In this document: piece after piece, positions 1 to 8,937 of the stretch
Position numbering within the stretch: the first letter of the stretch is position 1
Layout: each line of letters begins with the position of its first letter
Source of the DNA: an uncultured Veillonella sp.
GTDB lineage: Bacteria > Bacillota > Negativicutes > Veillonellales > Veillonellaceae
Direction of reading: 5' to 3'
Assembly (NCBI GenBank): GCA_900766125.1
Contig: CAAFUD010000072.1
Span: 1 to 17,151, forward strand
DNA: 17,151 nt
The notes under the pieces: model-generated
Databases searched by the model: none
What the model was told of the DNA's origin: nothing
Seen by the model: the letters and a program-made list of their open reading frames with translations, nothing else
Translations under genes and position numbers: made by a program

Positions 1-849
1 ATGATTACGGAGTATATCAAAAAGGTAGACGTAGTTATCGAGTTATTAGATGCACGTATTCCTCGTTCTAGTGCGAACCCTGTAATTACTGAACTCGTTG
101 GTCAAAAACCTCATATTGTACTGTTAAATAAAGTAGATTTAGCGGATCCTAAAGCTACAAAGGAATGGACTGAGTTCTTTACTAAGCAAGGTATCACAGT
201 ATTGGCTATCGATTCTAAATCTGGCAAGGGGAATAAGAAGTTAATATCTACGGTAGAGCGTTTAAGTAAGCCTATTATAGACCGTTGGGTAGCTAAAGGT
301 ATTCGTAGCCGTTCTGTACGTACTATTATTTTAGGTATTCCTAACGTTGGTAAATCTACGTTAATTAACTCTTTAGCGGGCTCTGCAGCTACGCGTACAG
401 CTAATAAGGCTGGTCATACACGTGGTCAACAATGGGTTAAGATTGGTAAAAACCTTGAACTACTTGATACACCAGGCGTATTATGGCCTAAATTAGAGGA
501 TCAACGCGCAGCGGCTCGACTTGCTATGACGGGTGCTGTTTCTGATGATGTGTACGACTTAGAGCATGTAATGAAACAGCTATTAAATCATTTATTGACG
601 AATACACCAAATATTTTGGTAGAGCGATATAAATTAAAAGAAGAAGAGATGACGGATGTGGATACGATTCTTGAAAACATCGGTCGTCGTCGTGGTTGTC
701 TCGTTAGTGGTGGCGTAGTAGACTTTGATAAAGCACGTCGTATTATCTTGCAAGACTACCGCAATACTAAATTAGGTACAATTACTCTCGATAAAGTTGA
801 TGAAGAACCATACTATCCTGAAAATGGTGAGGACACACAAAATGGATAA
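1..849 (+). CDS. rbgA: Ribosome biogenesis GTPase RbgA (YlqF), 5'-truncated by window edge
   Basis: This is a circularly permuted GTPase that acts late in 50S ribosomal subunit assembly in the cytoplasm. The permuted motif order is visible: G4 NKVD (residues 43-46 as read here), G5 SKSGKG (72-77), G1 GIPNVGKST (112-120), G2 in GHTRG (T140) and G3 DTPG (156-159). A C-terminal RNA-binding domain follows, with the conserved RRGCLVSGG stretch. The ATG at base 1 aligns with an internal position about 15 residues into Bacillus RbgA. The missing N-terminus normally carries the WFPGHM segment, whose His is implicated in GTP hydrolysis. The real start is therefore almost certainly upstream of the window, and this is an edge truncation rather than a broken gene. 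The 3' end overlaps rnhB by 8 nt, so the two are probably translationally coupled. Confidence 0.95.
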   Translation: MITEYIKKVDVVIELLDARIPRSSANPVITELVGQKPHIVLLNKVDLADPKATKEWTEFFTKQGITVLAIDSKSGKGNKKLISTVERLSKPIIDRWVAKGIRSRSVRTIILGIPNVGKSTLINSLAGSAATRTANKAGHTRGQQWVKIGKNLELLDTPGVLWPKLEDQRAAARLAMTGAVSDDVYDLEHVMKQLLNHLLTNTPNILVERYKLKEEEMTDVDTILENIGRRRGCLVSGGVVDFDKARRIILQDYRNTKLGTITLDKVDEEPYYPENGEDTQNG

Positions 850-1639
850 GGATACATTTAGTAAATTAAAAGTAGCAGATATAAAAGCTCTTTTTGAAAC
901 TGAACAAGCCTTAGAGATTTTGCCCTTAGCTCAAGAGGATACTCGTAGTTCTGTACAAAAATTGGCCGCTTCTTACATTAAGCGCCAAGAAAAAGAGCTA
1001 AAAGAACAACAACGCCTCATGAGCATGTATGACTATGAAGGTATGTTCTACGATCAAGGTATGTATCATGTAGCTGGCGTCGATGAGGTAGGTCGTGGCC
1101 CTATTGCAGGACCTGTAACGGTAGCTGCCGTTATATTGCCGCCTATGACATTAATTCCAGGTTTGAATGACTCTAAAAAGCTAACCGAAGAAAAGCGTGA
1201 AGTTCTCTACGATATCATCATGAAAGAAGCCGTAGCTGTGAGCTGTATTTCTTACGGCCCAGAAAAGATTGATGAGTTAAATATCTATGAAGCAACGCGA
1301 CAAGCGATGTATGAAGCTATTCGTACGCTCAGCGTACCAGCCGAAGCAGTAGTGGCTGATGCTATGAAATTACCTGATTTGACGATTCCTGTAGAGTCCA
1401 TAATTAAGGGCGATAGTAAAAGCGCTAATATTGCAGCTGCATCCATCATTGCAAAGGTTACGCGAGATCGATATATGAAGAGCCTTGATGATAAATACCC
1501 TGGTTATGGATTTGGTATTCATAAAGGCTATTATACGGAGTTACATAAAGAAGCTGTTGAACAACAAGGTGTAACACCACTACATCGCAAAAGCTTTGAA
1601 CCTATTAAATCTATCGTTCGTTGGGTTAAGCCAGAGTAA
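842..1639 (+). CDS. rnhB: Ribonuclease HII
   Basis: RNase HII cleaves the RNA strand of RNA-DNA hybrids and nicks 5' of single ribonucleotides left in DNA. The 265-residue product has an N-terminal helical extension of about 75 residues, like Bacillus RNase HII, and then the catalytic core. Visible motifs are AGVDEVGRGPIAGP (D81, E82), VVADAMKLP (D173), and KGDSKSANIAAASIIAKVTRDR split across D191 and D209. D81, E82, D173 and D191 are the likely metal-binding carboxylates. I chose ATG 842 rather than the upstream in-frame ATG at 797. ATG 842 has a Shine-Dalgarno GGTGAGG at 826-832 and gives an N-terminus like family members, whereas the extra 15 residues from 797 are rbgA read in another frame. 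It overlaps the rbgA stop by 8 nt, the ylqF-rnhB order known in Bacillus. Confidence 0.95.
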   Translation: MDKDTFSKLKVADIKALFETEQALEILPLAQEDTRSSVQKLAASYIKRQEKELKEQQRLMSMYDYEGMFYDQGMYHVAGVDEVGRGPIAGPVTVAAVILPPMTLIPGLNDSKKLTEEKREVLYDIIMKEAVAVSCISYGPEKIDELNIYEATRQAMYEAIRTLSVPAEAVVADAMKLPDLTIPVESIIKGDSKSANIAAASIIAKVTRDRYMKSLDDKYPGYGFGIHKGYYTELHKEAVEQQGVTPLHRKSFEPIKSIVRWVKPE

Positions 1640-1742
1640 TTCGTAATAAATTTATTTTATGATTCGACTATTAAGTTAAGTTTTATATTTGTATTAATTG
1701 TATTAGTTGTATCATTATAAATTGCATATAGTTCATAACCGT

Positions 1743-1790
1743 AAAGAGGTTCCTATTGGTCACCGATGTGACTATTAGGAACCTCTTTTG
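1743..1790 (+). terminator. Nested-stem intrinsic terminator after rnhB
   Basis: The outer stem AAAGAGGTTCCTA (1743-1755) pairs with TAGGAACCTCTTT (1776-1788). An inner stem GTCAC (1759-1763) pairs with GTGAC (1768-1772) around a CGAT loop. A short T tract follows (CTCTTTTGTATTT). It lies about 100 nt past the rnhB stop and 128 nt before yraN, so it most simply ends the rbgA-rnhB transcript. Its core resembles a hairpin near 16073-16116. Confidence 0.8.
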
Positions 1791-1840
1791 TATTTACTTT
1801 TATAGTCTCCATACTCTACGCTACAAGTAAGTGTTACCTG

Positions 1841-1871
1841 TTGAAAGTTTAGATGTAGATTGAGTGATAAT
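1841..1871 (+). promoter_or_regulatory. Weak candidate promoter for the yraN-comM-dprA-topA-trmFO cluster
   Basis: TTGAAA at 1841-1846 and GATAAT at 1866-1871 resemble sigma-A -35 and -10 boxes, but the 19-nt spacer is longer than ideal. The spot lies between the upstream terminator and yraN, where a cluster promoter is expected. This is motif matching by eye only. The rest of the 1640-1917 gap shows no gene. Confidence 0.3.
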
Positions 1872-1917
1872 TATTCTATAAGTTATTGTAGTTACTACAC
1901 GTAAATAGGAGGTATAT

Positions 1918-2316
1918 ATGAAAACGATTAGTACGGGTAAAGCATTCAATGAACTCGATTCCAAGGAACTTGGGAAATGGGGTGAACGGGTGGCCATTAA
2001 ATATATTGAAAAAATAGGCCTTACTGTAGTAGATACAAATTATCGAACTAGATTAGGTGAAATCGATATTATTGCTAAACGTGATTTAGTGTATCACTTT
2101 ATTGAAATTAAAACTCGTCGAGGAATGCAGCATGGATTGGCTCGAGAGGCGGTAACTAAGAAGAAACAAAAGCATATTAAACGGGCAGCCATGTTATTTT
2201 TGTATGATTTACATCAGAAAAGACGGCGTTGGAAAGAGTTATCCTTTGATGTAATCGAAGTGTACTTGCATGAAGACTTTCAAAGTTCCATTCATTATTT
2301 GCCGCAGTGCTTTTAG
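1918..2316 (+). CDS. yraN: YraN/UPF0102 family endonuclease-like protein
   Basis: This 132-residue protein belongs to the UPF0102 (YraN) family, which has a restriction-endonuclease-like fold. The family signature is visible: an N-terminal ELGKWGERVA helix (residues 17-26), then NYRTRLGEIDIIAKR (41-55) with E48 and D50, then FIEIKTRRG (61-69) with E63 and K65. Together these form a D-x(n)-E-x-K-like nuclease site, followed by a Lys-rich helix (residues 81-90). The length is typical. The start has an excellent Shine-Dalgarno, AGGAGG at 1907-1912, five bases before the ATG. It is the first gene of a tight cluster and ends 11 nt before comM. I recall recent work linking YraN to ComM in resolving recombination intermediates during transformation, but could not verify that here. 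The biochemical role is therefore inferred. Confidence 0.92.
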   Translation: MKTISTGKAFNELDSKELGKWGERVAIKYIEKIGLTVVDTNYRTRLGEIDIIAKRDLVYHFIEIKTRRGMQHGLAREAVTKKKQKHIKRAAMLFLYDLHQKRRRWKELSFDVIEVYLHEDFQSSIHYLPQCF

Positions 2317-2327
2317 AGAGGTTACCT

Positions 2328-3908
2328 ATGTATGCAAAACTTTATGGAGCCACCTTACATGGCATAGATGGATGCATTATAACGGTAGAGGTCGATATAT
2401 CGCAAGGTTTACCTGTATTTGATATCGTAGGACTGCCTAATCAGTCCGTAAAGGAAGCTCGGGAACGTGTGAGGGCCGCTATCAAAAATAGTGGCTATGA
2501 CTTCCCTATGAGGCGTATCGTAGTCAATCTAGCACCTGCTACAATTCGTAAAAGTAGCGCAGGACTCGATTTAGCGATTGCTTTAGGGGTTCTCATTGCA
2601 TCAGGGCAGAGAAAGGGGCGTAAAGCGAAAATTTCAGCCTTATTGAATAGATGTCTATTTATGGGCGAGCTAGCCTTAGATGGTTCACTGCTACCGACCT
2701 TTGGCACCTTGGCGATGTCATTGGCAGGGTTAGAAGCTGATTATTCCACTATCTATACAAGCGTAGAAAATGGATATAATTTGAAAGCTATTCCAAATCT
2801 TACTATATATGGTGAGTCTTCATTACAAGATATTATTACCGTCTTAGAAGATCAAGTTAAATCTAAATCTATTCCAACTTCTAAAAAGGTAAAAATAGGG
2901 AAAAATCAAGATGAGATATTAACAGATACGATGGATAATAAAGATCATAATACTACGTATGATGTAGATTTTGGAGATGTACAAGGTCAAGAGCTTGGTA
3001 AACGCGCCATGCTTATTAGTGCTGCAGGACATCATCATTGTATTATGATAGGTCCGCCCGGTGGTGGTAAAACGATGATGGCCGAACGATTACCGACCAT
3101 ATTGCCACCCATGACTTGGAATGAGATGGTTGAGGTAAGTCGCATCCAAGATGTGATCGGTTTACTCGGTGATAAGGGACTCGTTAAAACTAGGCCTTTT
3201 AGGCATCCACATCATACGGCCACTTTAGCGAGTATGGTGGGCGGAGGTATACAAGGACGCCCTGGGGAAGTCACACTTGCTCACGGTGGTGTTTTATTTA
3301 TGGATGAAGCACCAGAGTTTCAGCGCCAAGTTATTGATGCCCTAAGGCAGCCCTTAGAGTCTCGCACAATTACTATCAATAGGTCTCAAGGCAATTATAT
3401 GTATCCCGCCAATTTTATTTGTATATTGGCTGCAAATCCCTGTCCCTGTGGTTATTATCATGACCCACATAGAGAATGCATATGTTCTGAAACGATGGTT
3501 AAAAACTATCAGCAACGGTTGTCAGGGCCTATTATGGACCGCATTGATTTACATATTCCTGTTGAAAGGCCTACACTAGAACAATTATTAGATAATTCGA
3601 CGTCTACTATGACAAGTGAAAGCATGAGGCAACAAGTTGTTTTGGCAACTGCTTTGCAACAGAAACGTTATGAAAACTTAGAATTTAATTCTAATGGAGC
3701 CGTACCTCATAAGGCCATAGGTGAGCTATGTAATATTACTGATAAGGCATGGAGTGTATTGGGCAATATATTTGATCACTTTCATTTAAGTGGGCGTGCC
3801 TTTGATCGCATATTAAAGGTGGCTCGTACTATAGCGGACCTTGAGGGAAATCCACAAGTGGAGCCTCATCATATTTCCGAGGCTATGTTGTTTAGAACAG
3901 GTAAATAG
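2328..3908 (+). CDS. comM: ComM/YifB family AAA+ ATPase (magnesium chelatase-like branch-migration helicase)
   Basis: The 526-residue product has a ChlI-type N-terminal domain (about 1-165, starting MYAKLYGATLHGIDG), a Mg-chelatase-type AAA+ core and a C-terminal helical domain. Walker A is GPPGGGKT (242-249) and Walker B is VLFMDE (322-327). The sensor region includes GPIMDRIDLHIP, and a family-typical Cys cluster begins NPCPCG (370-375). In proteobacteria ComM is a hexameric branch-migration helicase that extends heteroduplex during natural transformation; the same role here is inferred. I chose ATG 2328 over GTG 2307 because it matches the family N-terminus and has AGAGAGG (2315-2321) six bases upstream. 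The gene sits 11 nt after yraN and 8 nt before dprA, which supports co-expression with DNA-processing genes. The variable linker at about 180-215 is charged and probably flexible. Confidence 0.95.
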   Translation: MYAKLYGATLHGIDGCIITVEVDISQGLPVFDIVGLPNQSVKEARERVRAAIKNSGYDFPMRRIVVNLAPATIRKSSAGLDLAIALGVLIASGQRKGRKAKISALLNRCLFMGELALDGSLLPTFGTLAMSLAGLEADYSTIYTSVENGYNLKAIPNLTIYGESSLQDIITVLEDQVKSKSIPTSKKVKIGKNQDEILTDTMDNKDHNTTYDVDFGDVQGQELGKRAMLISAAGHHHCIMIGPPGGGKTMMAERLPTILPPMTWNEMVEVSRIQDVIGLLGDKGLVKTRPFRHPHHTATLASMVGGGIQGRPGEVTLAHGGVLFMDEAPEFQRQVIDALRQPLESRTITINRSQGNYMYPANFICILAANPCPCGYYHDPHRECICSETMVKNYQQRLSGPIMDRIDLHIPVERPTLEQLLDNSTSTMTSESMRQQVVLATALQQKRYENLEFNSNGAVPHKAIGELCNITDKAWSVLGNIFDHFHLSGRAFDRILKVARTIADLEGNPQVEPHHISEAMLFRTGK

Positions 3909-3916
3909 GTGTAAAG

Positions 3917-5143
3917 ATGACTAGATACGATGATACTATTTATATTGCAGGCTTGCAAAGTTTATATAATGTGGGAGCCACACATGTACGGCGTTTCATA
4001 GAGGATTTTGGGTCGCCCTATGATGCTTGGGAAGCCGTTAAGAAGGTGGAAAATTTAAAGCCTTATTCACATATTTCTACCGCTGATAAACGTGCTATAG
4101 CATCATCGGCTAAGGATGAAAAGTTAGATTATATAATTCATAAAATAGACGAATATAAGATGGATGTTACTACCTTTTTAGATAAAGATTTTCCATCTAT
4201 TTTGAACCATATTTATAATCCACCGGCTATACTGTTTATGCGAGGTAATAGAGCACTCTTAGATAAACGGCTAAATCGGATTGCCCTTGTAGGGGCACGG
4301 CGCTGTTCATTATACGGACGGAATGTGGCGAGAATGCTTGGTAAAGAGCTCGGTAAATACAGTACTATTATAGTCAGTGGAGGTGCACGAGGTATTGATA
4401 CACATGGTCATGAAGGACTATTAGCTAGCCTAGGGTATGGTATTGTGGTCATGGGTTGTGGCTTAGACATAGTATATCCACGAGAGAATACAAAATTATT
4501 TGACCGAATCTTACAAAACAATGGTTTGCTTGTATCTGAGTACCCACCTGGTACGCCACCATCTGCTAAACATTTCCCCGCTCGAAATCGTATCATTAGT
4601 GGCCTTAGTAGAGGTGTAATCGTAGTAGAGGCAAAAGGAAGTAGTGGTTCATTGATTACAGCGGATATGGCTGTTAGCGAAGGTCGAGATGTATTTGTAG
4701 TGCCTTGTAATTTATTAGACCATACAGCAGATGGCAATAAATTCCTCATGCGTAATGGAGCCTTTGTATTAACTGGTTATGAGGACATCGTCAAGGAATA
4801 TCATTTAACATTGCGAGATATGTTTAGTGCTAAAGAAAAACTTTCACCACCAAATAAAAGAGATACAATAGGTGTAAAAGATAGTAATGAAATGGTGAAT
4901 CATGGTCAGGGTGTTGATACACAAGGGCTCTCTATGTTAAGCTTTAGTTTGGATAAGAGTTTAATATTGAGTGAAATACCTCATGATCGTTGTATCACGG
5001 TTAGTGATATTTTGAAAGCGACCTCTATTCCATTACAACAACTGCAGCCCTTATTACTAGAGTTAGAAATGGAAGGGGCTATAGAACATCAACCGCCGAG
5101 AGGCTATATTAATATGACTAGGAGTGATATACTTGTCCATTAA
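3917..5143 (+). CDS. dprA: DNA-processing protein DprA (Smf)
   Basis: DprA binds incoming single-stranded DNA during transformation, protects it and loads RecA. The 408-residue protein has a short helical N-terminal region (about 1-75) and a Rossmann-like DNA-binding core. Core motifs include LVGARRCSLYGR (VGARR at 125-129), SGGARGID (154-161), VMGCGLDIVYP, FPARNRIISGLS and SGSLITADMA. A C-terminal winged-helix (DML1-like) domain, about 345-405, ends in GYINM. A low-complexity linker separates core and winged helix. The start has TAGGTG about 5 nt upstream and lies 8 nt after comM. The 3' end overlaps topA by 11 nt. The dprA-topA-trmFO order is conserved with Bacillus. Nothing looks broken. 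Confidence 0.96.
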   Translation: MTRYDDTIYIAGLQSLYNVGATHVRRFIEDFGSPYDAWEAVKKVENLKPYSHISTADKRAIASSAKDEKLDYIIHKIDEYKMDVTTFLDKDFPSILNHIYNPPAILFMRGNRALLDKRLNRIALVGARRCSLYGRNVARMLGKELGKYSTIIVSGGARGIDTHGHEGLLASLGYGIVVMGCGLDIVYPRENTKLFDRILQNNGLLVSEYPPGTPPSAKHFPARNRIISGLSRGVIVVEAKGSSGSLITADMAVSEGRDVFVVPCNLLDHTADGNKFLMRNGAFVLTGYEDIVKEYHLTLRDMFSAKEKLSPPNKRDTIGVKDSNEMVNHGQGVDTQGLSMLSFSLDKSLILSEIPHDRCITVSDILKATSIPLQQLQPLLLELEMEGAIEHQPPRGYINMTRSDILVH

Positions 5144-7514
5144 ACGATCAATCGTTATTGGCGAGCCAAAAGTAGCTAGTACTAGTAAAGATACTAAAAA
5201 GAAAAGTACTAAGAAAGAGAGTACTACGATAAAGCGTAAGGTTGCTAAAGAAGCCCTTACTCCAATGGGGATTGTACGGGATAAATCTGTACTACAAACC
5301 TCCATGCCACCAGAGCAACGGGAACCACGCGTATATAATCCTGATGGCAAAGTATTGGTTATCGTAGAGTCTCCTGCTAAATCTAAAACAATTGAAAAAT
5401 TCTTAGGTCCTAACTATGTTGTAAAGGCGAGTATGGGCCACTTACGAGATTTACCAAAGTCTCAAATGGGCATCGATATAGAACATGATTTCACGCCTCG
5501 TTATAGCAATTTGGTAACTCGTAAAAAGGTTATTGATGAACTCGTTTCCTATGCCGATGAAAGCAGCGCCGTATTGCTCGCAACTGACCCTGACCGCGAA
5601 GGGGAAGCTATCTCTTGGCATTTAGCGTACATTCTAAATGTAGATCCCACATCTACATGTCGTATTACGTTTAATGAGATTACTAAAAATGCCGTAGCAG
5701 AGGCCTTGGAATCTCCACGTACTATCGATATGAACATGGTTGATGCCCAACAAGCACGTCGTGTATTAGACCGTATCGTAGGCTATAAATTGAGTCCACT
5801 ATTATGGAAAAAGGTTTGTAAAGGTCTCAGTGCCGGTCGTGTGCAATCCGTTGCAGTTCGACTTATCTGTGAAAGAGAGCGAGAAATTCAATCTTTCGTA
5901 CCACAAGAATATTGGACTATCGAAGGCAATTTTGAAACGCCTAAAAAAGAGGCTTTCACAGCAGAATTAACTCATATTAAAGGTGAAAAAATCGATATTA
6001 CTACTGAAAGTGAAGCACAAGCCGTAGTAGATGCTATTGGCGGAGCCGATGCAGTAGTGACAAATATTGAAAAGCGCAAACGTTCTCGTAAAGCAGCACC
6101 TCCCTTTACAACATCTACATTGCAACAAGATGGTGTGCGTAAATTAAACTTTGGTGCGAAGCGTACCATGATGATTGCACAACATCTTTACGAAGGTCTT
6201 GAAATCGGTTCCTATGGTCACGTAGGTTTGATTACGTACATGCGTACAGACTCTACGCGTATCTCCAAAGAGATGCAGGTCATGGCTAAGGACTATATTA
6301 TTCATAACTATGGTGAAGATTACTATCCTTCTAAACCTAATATGTATGGTGCTAAAGGTTCTGCCCAAGACGCCCATGAAGCGATTCGTCCTACATCTTT
6401 AGAGTTAACACCTAAGATGGTGGAGCCATTCTTGAGTCGTGATGAGCTTAAGTTATATACATTGATTTGGAATCGTTTTATGGCGAGCCAAATGGCACCA
6501 CAACAAAATGAATCTACAACCATTGAGTTGACGGTTCATGATGATTACACATTTAAAGCTACTGGCTCTCGTGTTATCTTCCCTGGCTTTAGCGCCGTTT
6601 ATGAAGATGCGAAAAAAGAGGATGCGCCTCAATTGCCTGCACTTAAAAAGAATGATGCAGCCCATACGGTAGAGGTATTGCCTGAACAACATTTCACTCA
6701 ACCACCTCCTCGTTACTCTGAGGCAAGCCTCATTAAAACGCTTGAAGAACTCGGTATTGGTCGTCCTAGTACGTATGCACCAATTCTAGATACAATCGTT
6801 AGCCGTAACTATGTAGAAAATACAAATAAACAATTTGTTCCTACAGAGTTAGGCTTTGTAGTGGTAGACTTCTTGATAGCGTACTTTGAAAAAATAATCA
6901 ATACTGGCTTTACACGAGACCTTGAAGAAGAGCTTGACGCTATTGCATCCGGTAAGGATACATATCTAAAGGTATTGTCTGATTTCTATGAAGTATTCGC
7001 TAAAGAGCTAGAAGATGCGAGCGATGTGGATCGCATTGAAATTGCATCTATGGAAAGTGATGAAACTTGTGAACTTTGCAATAGCCCAATGGTATATAAA
7101 TTTGGTCGCTATGGTAAATTCCTTGCATGTTCTAACTTCCCAGAATGTAAAAATACTAAACCTATTACGGTAGGGACAGGTGTAACTTGCCCTAAATGTA
7201 AGGAAGGGGAAATCGTTGAGCGTAAGTCTCGCCGTGGTCGTCTATTCTATGGCTGTAATCGATATCCACAATGTGACTTTACATTATGGGATAAACCAAC
7301 CCATGATTTCTGTGAAACATGTGGTTCTATTATGGTTGAAAAGACATATAAAAATGGTACAACTAAAAAGTTCTGTTCCAATGAAACATGTCCAACTAGA
7401 CCACCAAAGAAAACAAGAAAGAAAAAAAGCGAAGCTAGTGAAGAAACTGTAAATGAATCTAAAGAATCTAAAAAATCTAGCAAAGCTAAAAAAGAGGAAA
7501 CAACTGTTGAATAA
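5133..7514 (+). CDS. topA: DNA topoisomerase I (type IA)
   Basis: Type IA topoisomerase that relaxes negative supercoils by a transient 5'-phosphotyrosine. The Toprim domain begins at [14 protein letters not shown] (73-86, with E79) and includes DPDREG (152-157). The catalytic tyrosine is Y369 in [12 protein letters not shown]. Three C4 zinc ribbons follow: C646/C649/C666/C672, C686/C689/C708/C714 and C727/C730/C748/C753. A Lys/Ser/Glu-rich tail ends the 793-residue protein. I prefer TTG 5133 because TAGGAG (5119-5124) lies 8 nt upstream; the in-frame GTG at 5124 overlaps that Shine-Dalgarno. The odd feature is about 72 basic, low-complexity residues before the Toprim domain, which E. coli and Bacillus TopA lack. 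No later in-frame ATG has a clear ribosome site. It overlaps dprA by 11 nt and trmFO by 8 nt. Confidence 0.95.
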   Translation: MSIKRSIVIGEPKVASTSKDTKKKSTKKESTTIKRKVAKEALTPMGIVRDKSVLQTSMPPEQREPRVYNPDGKVLVIVESPAKSKTIEKFLGPNYVVKASMGHLRDLPKSQMGIDIEHDFTPRYSNLVTRKKVIDELVSYADESSAVLLATDPDREGEAISWHLAYILNVDPTSTCRITFNEITKNAVAEALESPRTIDMNMVDAQQARRVLDRIVGYKLSPLLWKKVCKGLSAGRVQSVAVRLICEREREIQSFVPQEYWTIEGNFETPKKEAFTAELTHIKGEKIDITTESEAQAVVDAIGGADAVVTNIEKRKRSRKAAPPFTTSTLQQDGVRKLNFGAKRTMMIAQHLYEGLEIGSYGHVGLITYMRTDSTRISKEMQVMAKDYIIHNYGEDYYPSKPNMYGAKGSAQDAHEAIRPTSLELTPKMVEPFLSRDELKLYTLIWNRFMASQMAPQQNESTTIELTVHDDYTFKATGSRVIFPGFSAVYEDAKKEDAPQLPALKKNDAAHTVEVLPEQHFTQPPPRYSEASLIKTLEELGIGRPSTYAPILDTIVSRNYVENTNKQFVPTELGFVVVDFLIAYFEKIINTGFTRDLEEELDAIASGKDTYLKVLSDFYEVFAKELEDASDVDRIEIASMESDETCELCNSPMVYKFGRYGKFLACSNFPECKNTKPITVGTGVTCPKCKEGEIVERKSRRGRLFYGCNRYPQCDFTLWDKPTHDFCETCGSIMVEKTYKNGTTKKFCSNETCPTRPPKKTRKKKSEASEETVNESKESKKSSKAKKEETTVE

Positions 7515-8823
7515 TAAAAATGTTATTGTTATTGGTGCGGGCCTAGCCGGTTCTGAGGCGGCTTGGCAACTCGCTAATCGTGGCATTCATGTAGACTTAT
7601 ATGAAATGCGCCCTATTAATAGCTCTCCTGCGCATCAAACAGATCAATTTGCAGAGCTCGTATGTAGTAACTCCTTGCGAGCTGGCAATATTGAAAATGC
7701 AGTAGGTCTTTTAAAAGAAGAAATGCGTCGTTTAGGTTCCCTGATTATGGAATGTGCTGATACAACTGCTGTACCTGCCGGTGGTGCCTTGGCCGTTGAT
7801 CGCCATTTGTTTAGTGAAATGGTGACTGAGAAGGTAAAGGGACATCCTAATATTACAGTTCACAATGAAGAGGTAACTAAGATTCCTGCTGAAGGCACTG
7901 TTATTTTTGCTTCTGGTCCACTTACGTCTGAAGCATTAGGAGATAAGATTAAAGCCTTAACAGGTGAAACAGGTTTTTATTTCTACGATGCAGCAGCTCC
8001 TATTGTTACGGCAGAATCTTTAAATTACGACAAAGTATTTGCCGCATCTCGATACGACAAGGGCGATGCAGATTACCTTAACTGTCCTATGACAGAGGAA
8101 GAATATAAAGCATTTTGGCATGAACTCACTACAGCTGAAGCTGTGCAACCAAAGGATTTTGAAAAGGAAATCTACTTTGAAGGTTGTATGCCTGTAGAAA
8201 TCATGGCCAGCCGCGGGGAAGACACATTGCGCTATGGTCCACTTAAACCAGTTGGATTAGTAGATAAACGGACTAATGAGGAATCTTATGCAGTAGTACA
8301 ATTGCGTAAGGAGAATAAAGAAGGCACCATGTTTAATTTGGTAGGCTTCCAAACTCATTTAAAATGGGGCGAACAAAAGCGTGTATTTGGTATGATTCCA
8401 GGTTTAGAAAATGCTGAATTCGTTCGTTATGGCGTCATGCACCGCAATACATATATTAACTCTCCTGAGTTATTAAATCATGCGTTCCAAATTAAAAAGG
8501 AACCACGCCTATTCTTCGCTGGTCAAATGACAGGCGTAGAAGGGTATTTAGAATCTGCTGCGAGTGGTCTTATGGTAGGTCTTCAAGTAGAACGTTATTT
8601 AGAGGAACGCTCATTTATTGATTTCCCTAAAACTACGGCGATCGGCTCCCTTAGCCACTATATTTCTAACTACGAAGGGTCTAACTTCCAACCGATGAAT
8701 GTCAACTTTGGCATCATGGATCCATGGCCTCAAAAAGTACGTAAGAAAAAAGAGAAAAATGCATTGATTGCTAATCGTGCATTAGAAGAACTGGATGCAT
8801 TAAAAGCTAAAGAAAATTTATAA
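7507..8823 (+). CDS. trmFO: Folate/FAD-dependent tRNA (uracil-54-C5)-methyltransferase TrmFO
   Basis: TrmFO makes m5U54 in the tRNA T-loop using methylenetetrahydrofolate and FADH2. An FAD-binding dinucleotide motif opens the protein ([19 protein letters not shown]10-G12-G15). It continues with YEMRP and [14 protein letters not shown], which contains C53, and [10 protein letters not shown], which contains C227. These match the two functional cysteines known in Bacillus TrmFO (53 and 226). The length of 438 residues fits the family (about 435). I chose TTG 7507 because it gives the family N-terminus and has GAGG (7494-7497) 9 nt upstream. The longer in-frame reading from ATG 7453 would only add Leu/Lys-rich residues that are the topA tail in another frame. 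It overlaps topA by 8 nt, closes the cluster and is followed by a strong terminator. Confidence 0.95.
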   Translation: MNNKNVIVIGAGLAGSEAAWQLANRGIHVDLYEMRPINSSPAHQTDQFAELVCSNSLRAGNIENAVGLLKEEMRRLGSLIMECADTTAVPAGGALAVDRHLFSEMVTEKVKGHPNITVHNEEVTKIPAEGTVIFASGPLTSEALGDKIKALTGETGFYFYDAAAPIVTAESLNYDKVFAASRYDKGDADYLNCPMTEEEYKAFWHELTTAEAVQPKDFEKEIYFEGCMPVEIMASRGEDTLRYGPLKPVGLVDKRTNEESYAVVQLRKENKEGTMFNLVGFQTHLKWGEQKRVFGMIPGLENAEFVRYGVMHRNTYINSPELLNHAFQIKKEPRLFFAGQMTGVEGYLESAASGLMVGLQVERYLEERSFIDFPKTTAIGSLSHYISNYEGSNFQPMNVNFGIMDPWPQKVRKKKEKNALIANRALEELDALKAKENL

Positions 8824-8883
8824 GATAAGTTATTTACGTATTGATTTAGCTTATTAGGTCAATAGTAAATTATGACTTACATA

Positions 8884-8923
8884 AAAAATCCTTCATTCAC
8901 ATACCTAGGAATGAAGGATTTTT
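8884..8923. terminator. Bidirectional terminator between trmFO and lgt
   Basis: A perfect 15-bp stem, AAAAATCCTTCATTC (8884-8898) with GAATGAAGGATTTTT (8909-8923), encloses a 10-nt loop. The A run on the left and T run on the right make it work on both strands. It lies between the convergent 3' ends of trmFO and lgt. Confidence 0.9.
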
Positions 8924-8937
8924 CATTATTTACTGTT

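Noticed and set aside
1..30. rbgA as a naturally N-truncated gene
   Set aside because: The window begins exactly at an internal Met, so the missing PGHM segment is most simply outside the window.
797..841. Longer rnhB start at ATG 797
   Set aside because: The extra residues are rbgA codons in another frame; ATG 842 has the better ribosome site and matches the family N-terminus.
1640..1917. Small gene or RNA gene in the rnhB-yraN gap
   Set aside because: No tRNA fold, no conserved frame with a ribosome site; only the hairpin and a weak promoter were seen.
3435..3510. Cys cluster in ComM as an unusual zinc site
   Set aside because: NPCPCG followed by further cysteines is a normal feature of the ComM/YifB family.
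4408..4749. 113-codon minus-strand open frame inside dprA
   Set aside because: It lies wholly antisense to conserved dprA codons, has no recognisable domain and no ribosome site that stands out.
7447..7500. AATCTAAAG-like short repeats in the topA tail as a phase-variation tract
   Set aside because: The repeats are imperfect and short, and the frame is intact; they fit ordinary low-complexity Lys/Ser coding.
7216..7586. Several overlapping frames across the topA 3' end
   Set aside because: They arise from the Lys-rich, A-rich tail read in other frames; the zinc-ribbon frame is clearly the coding one.
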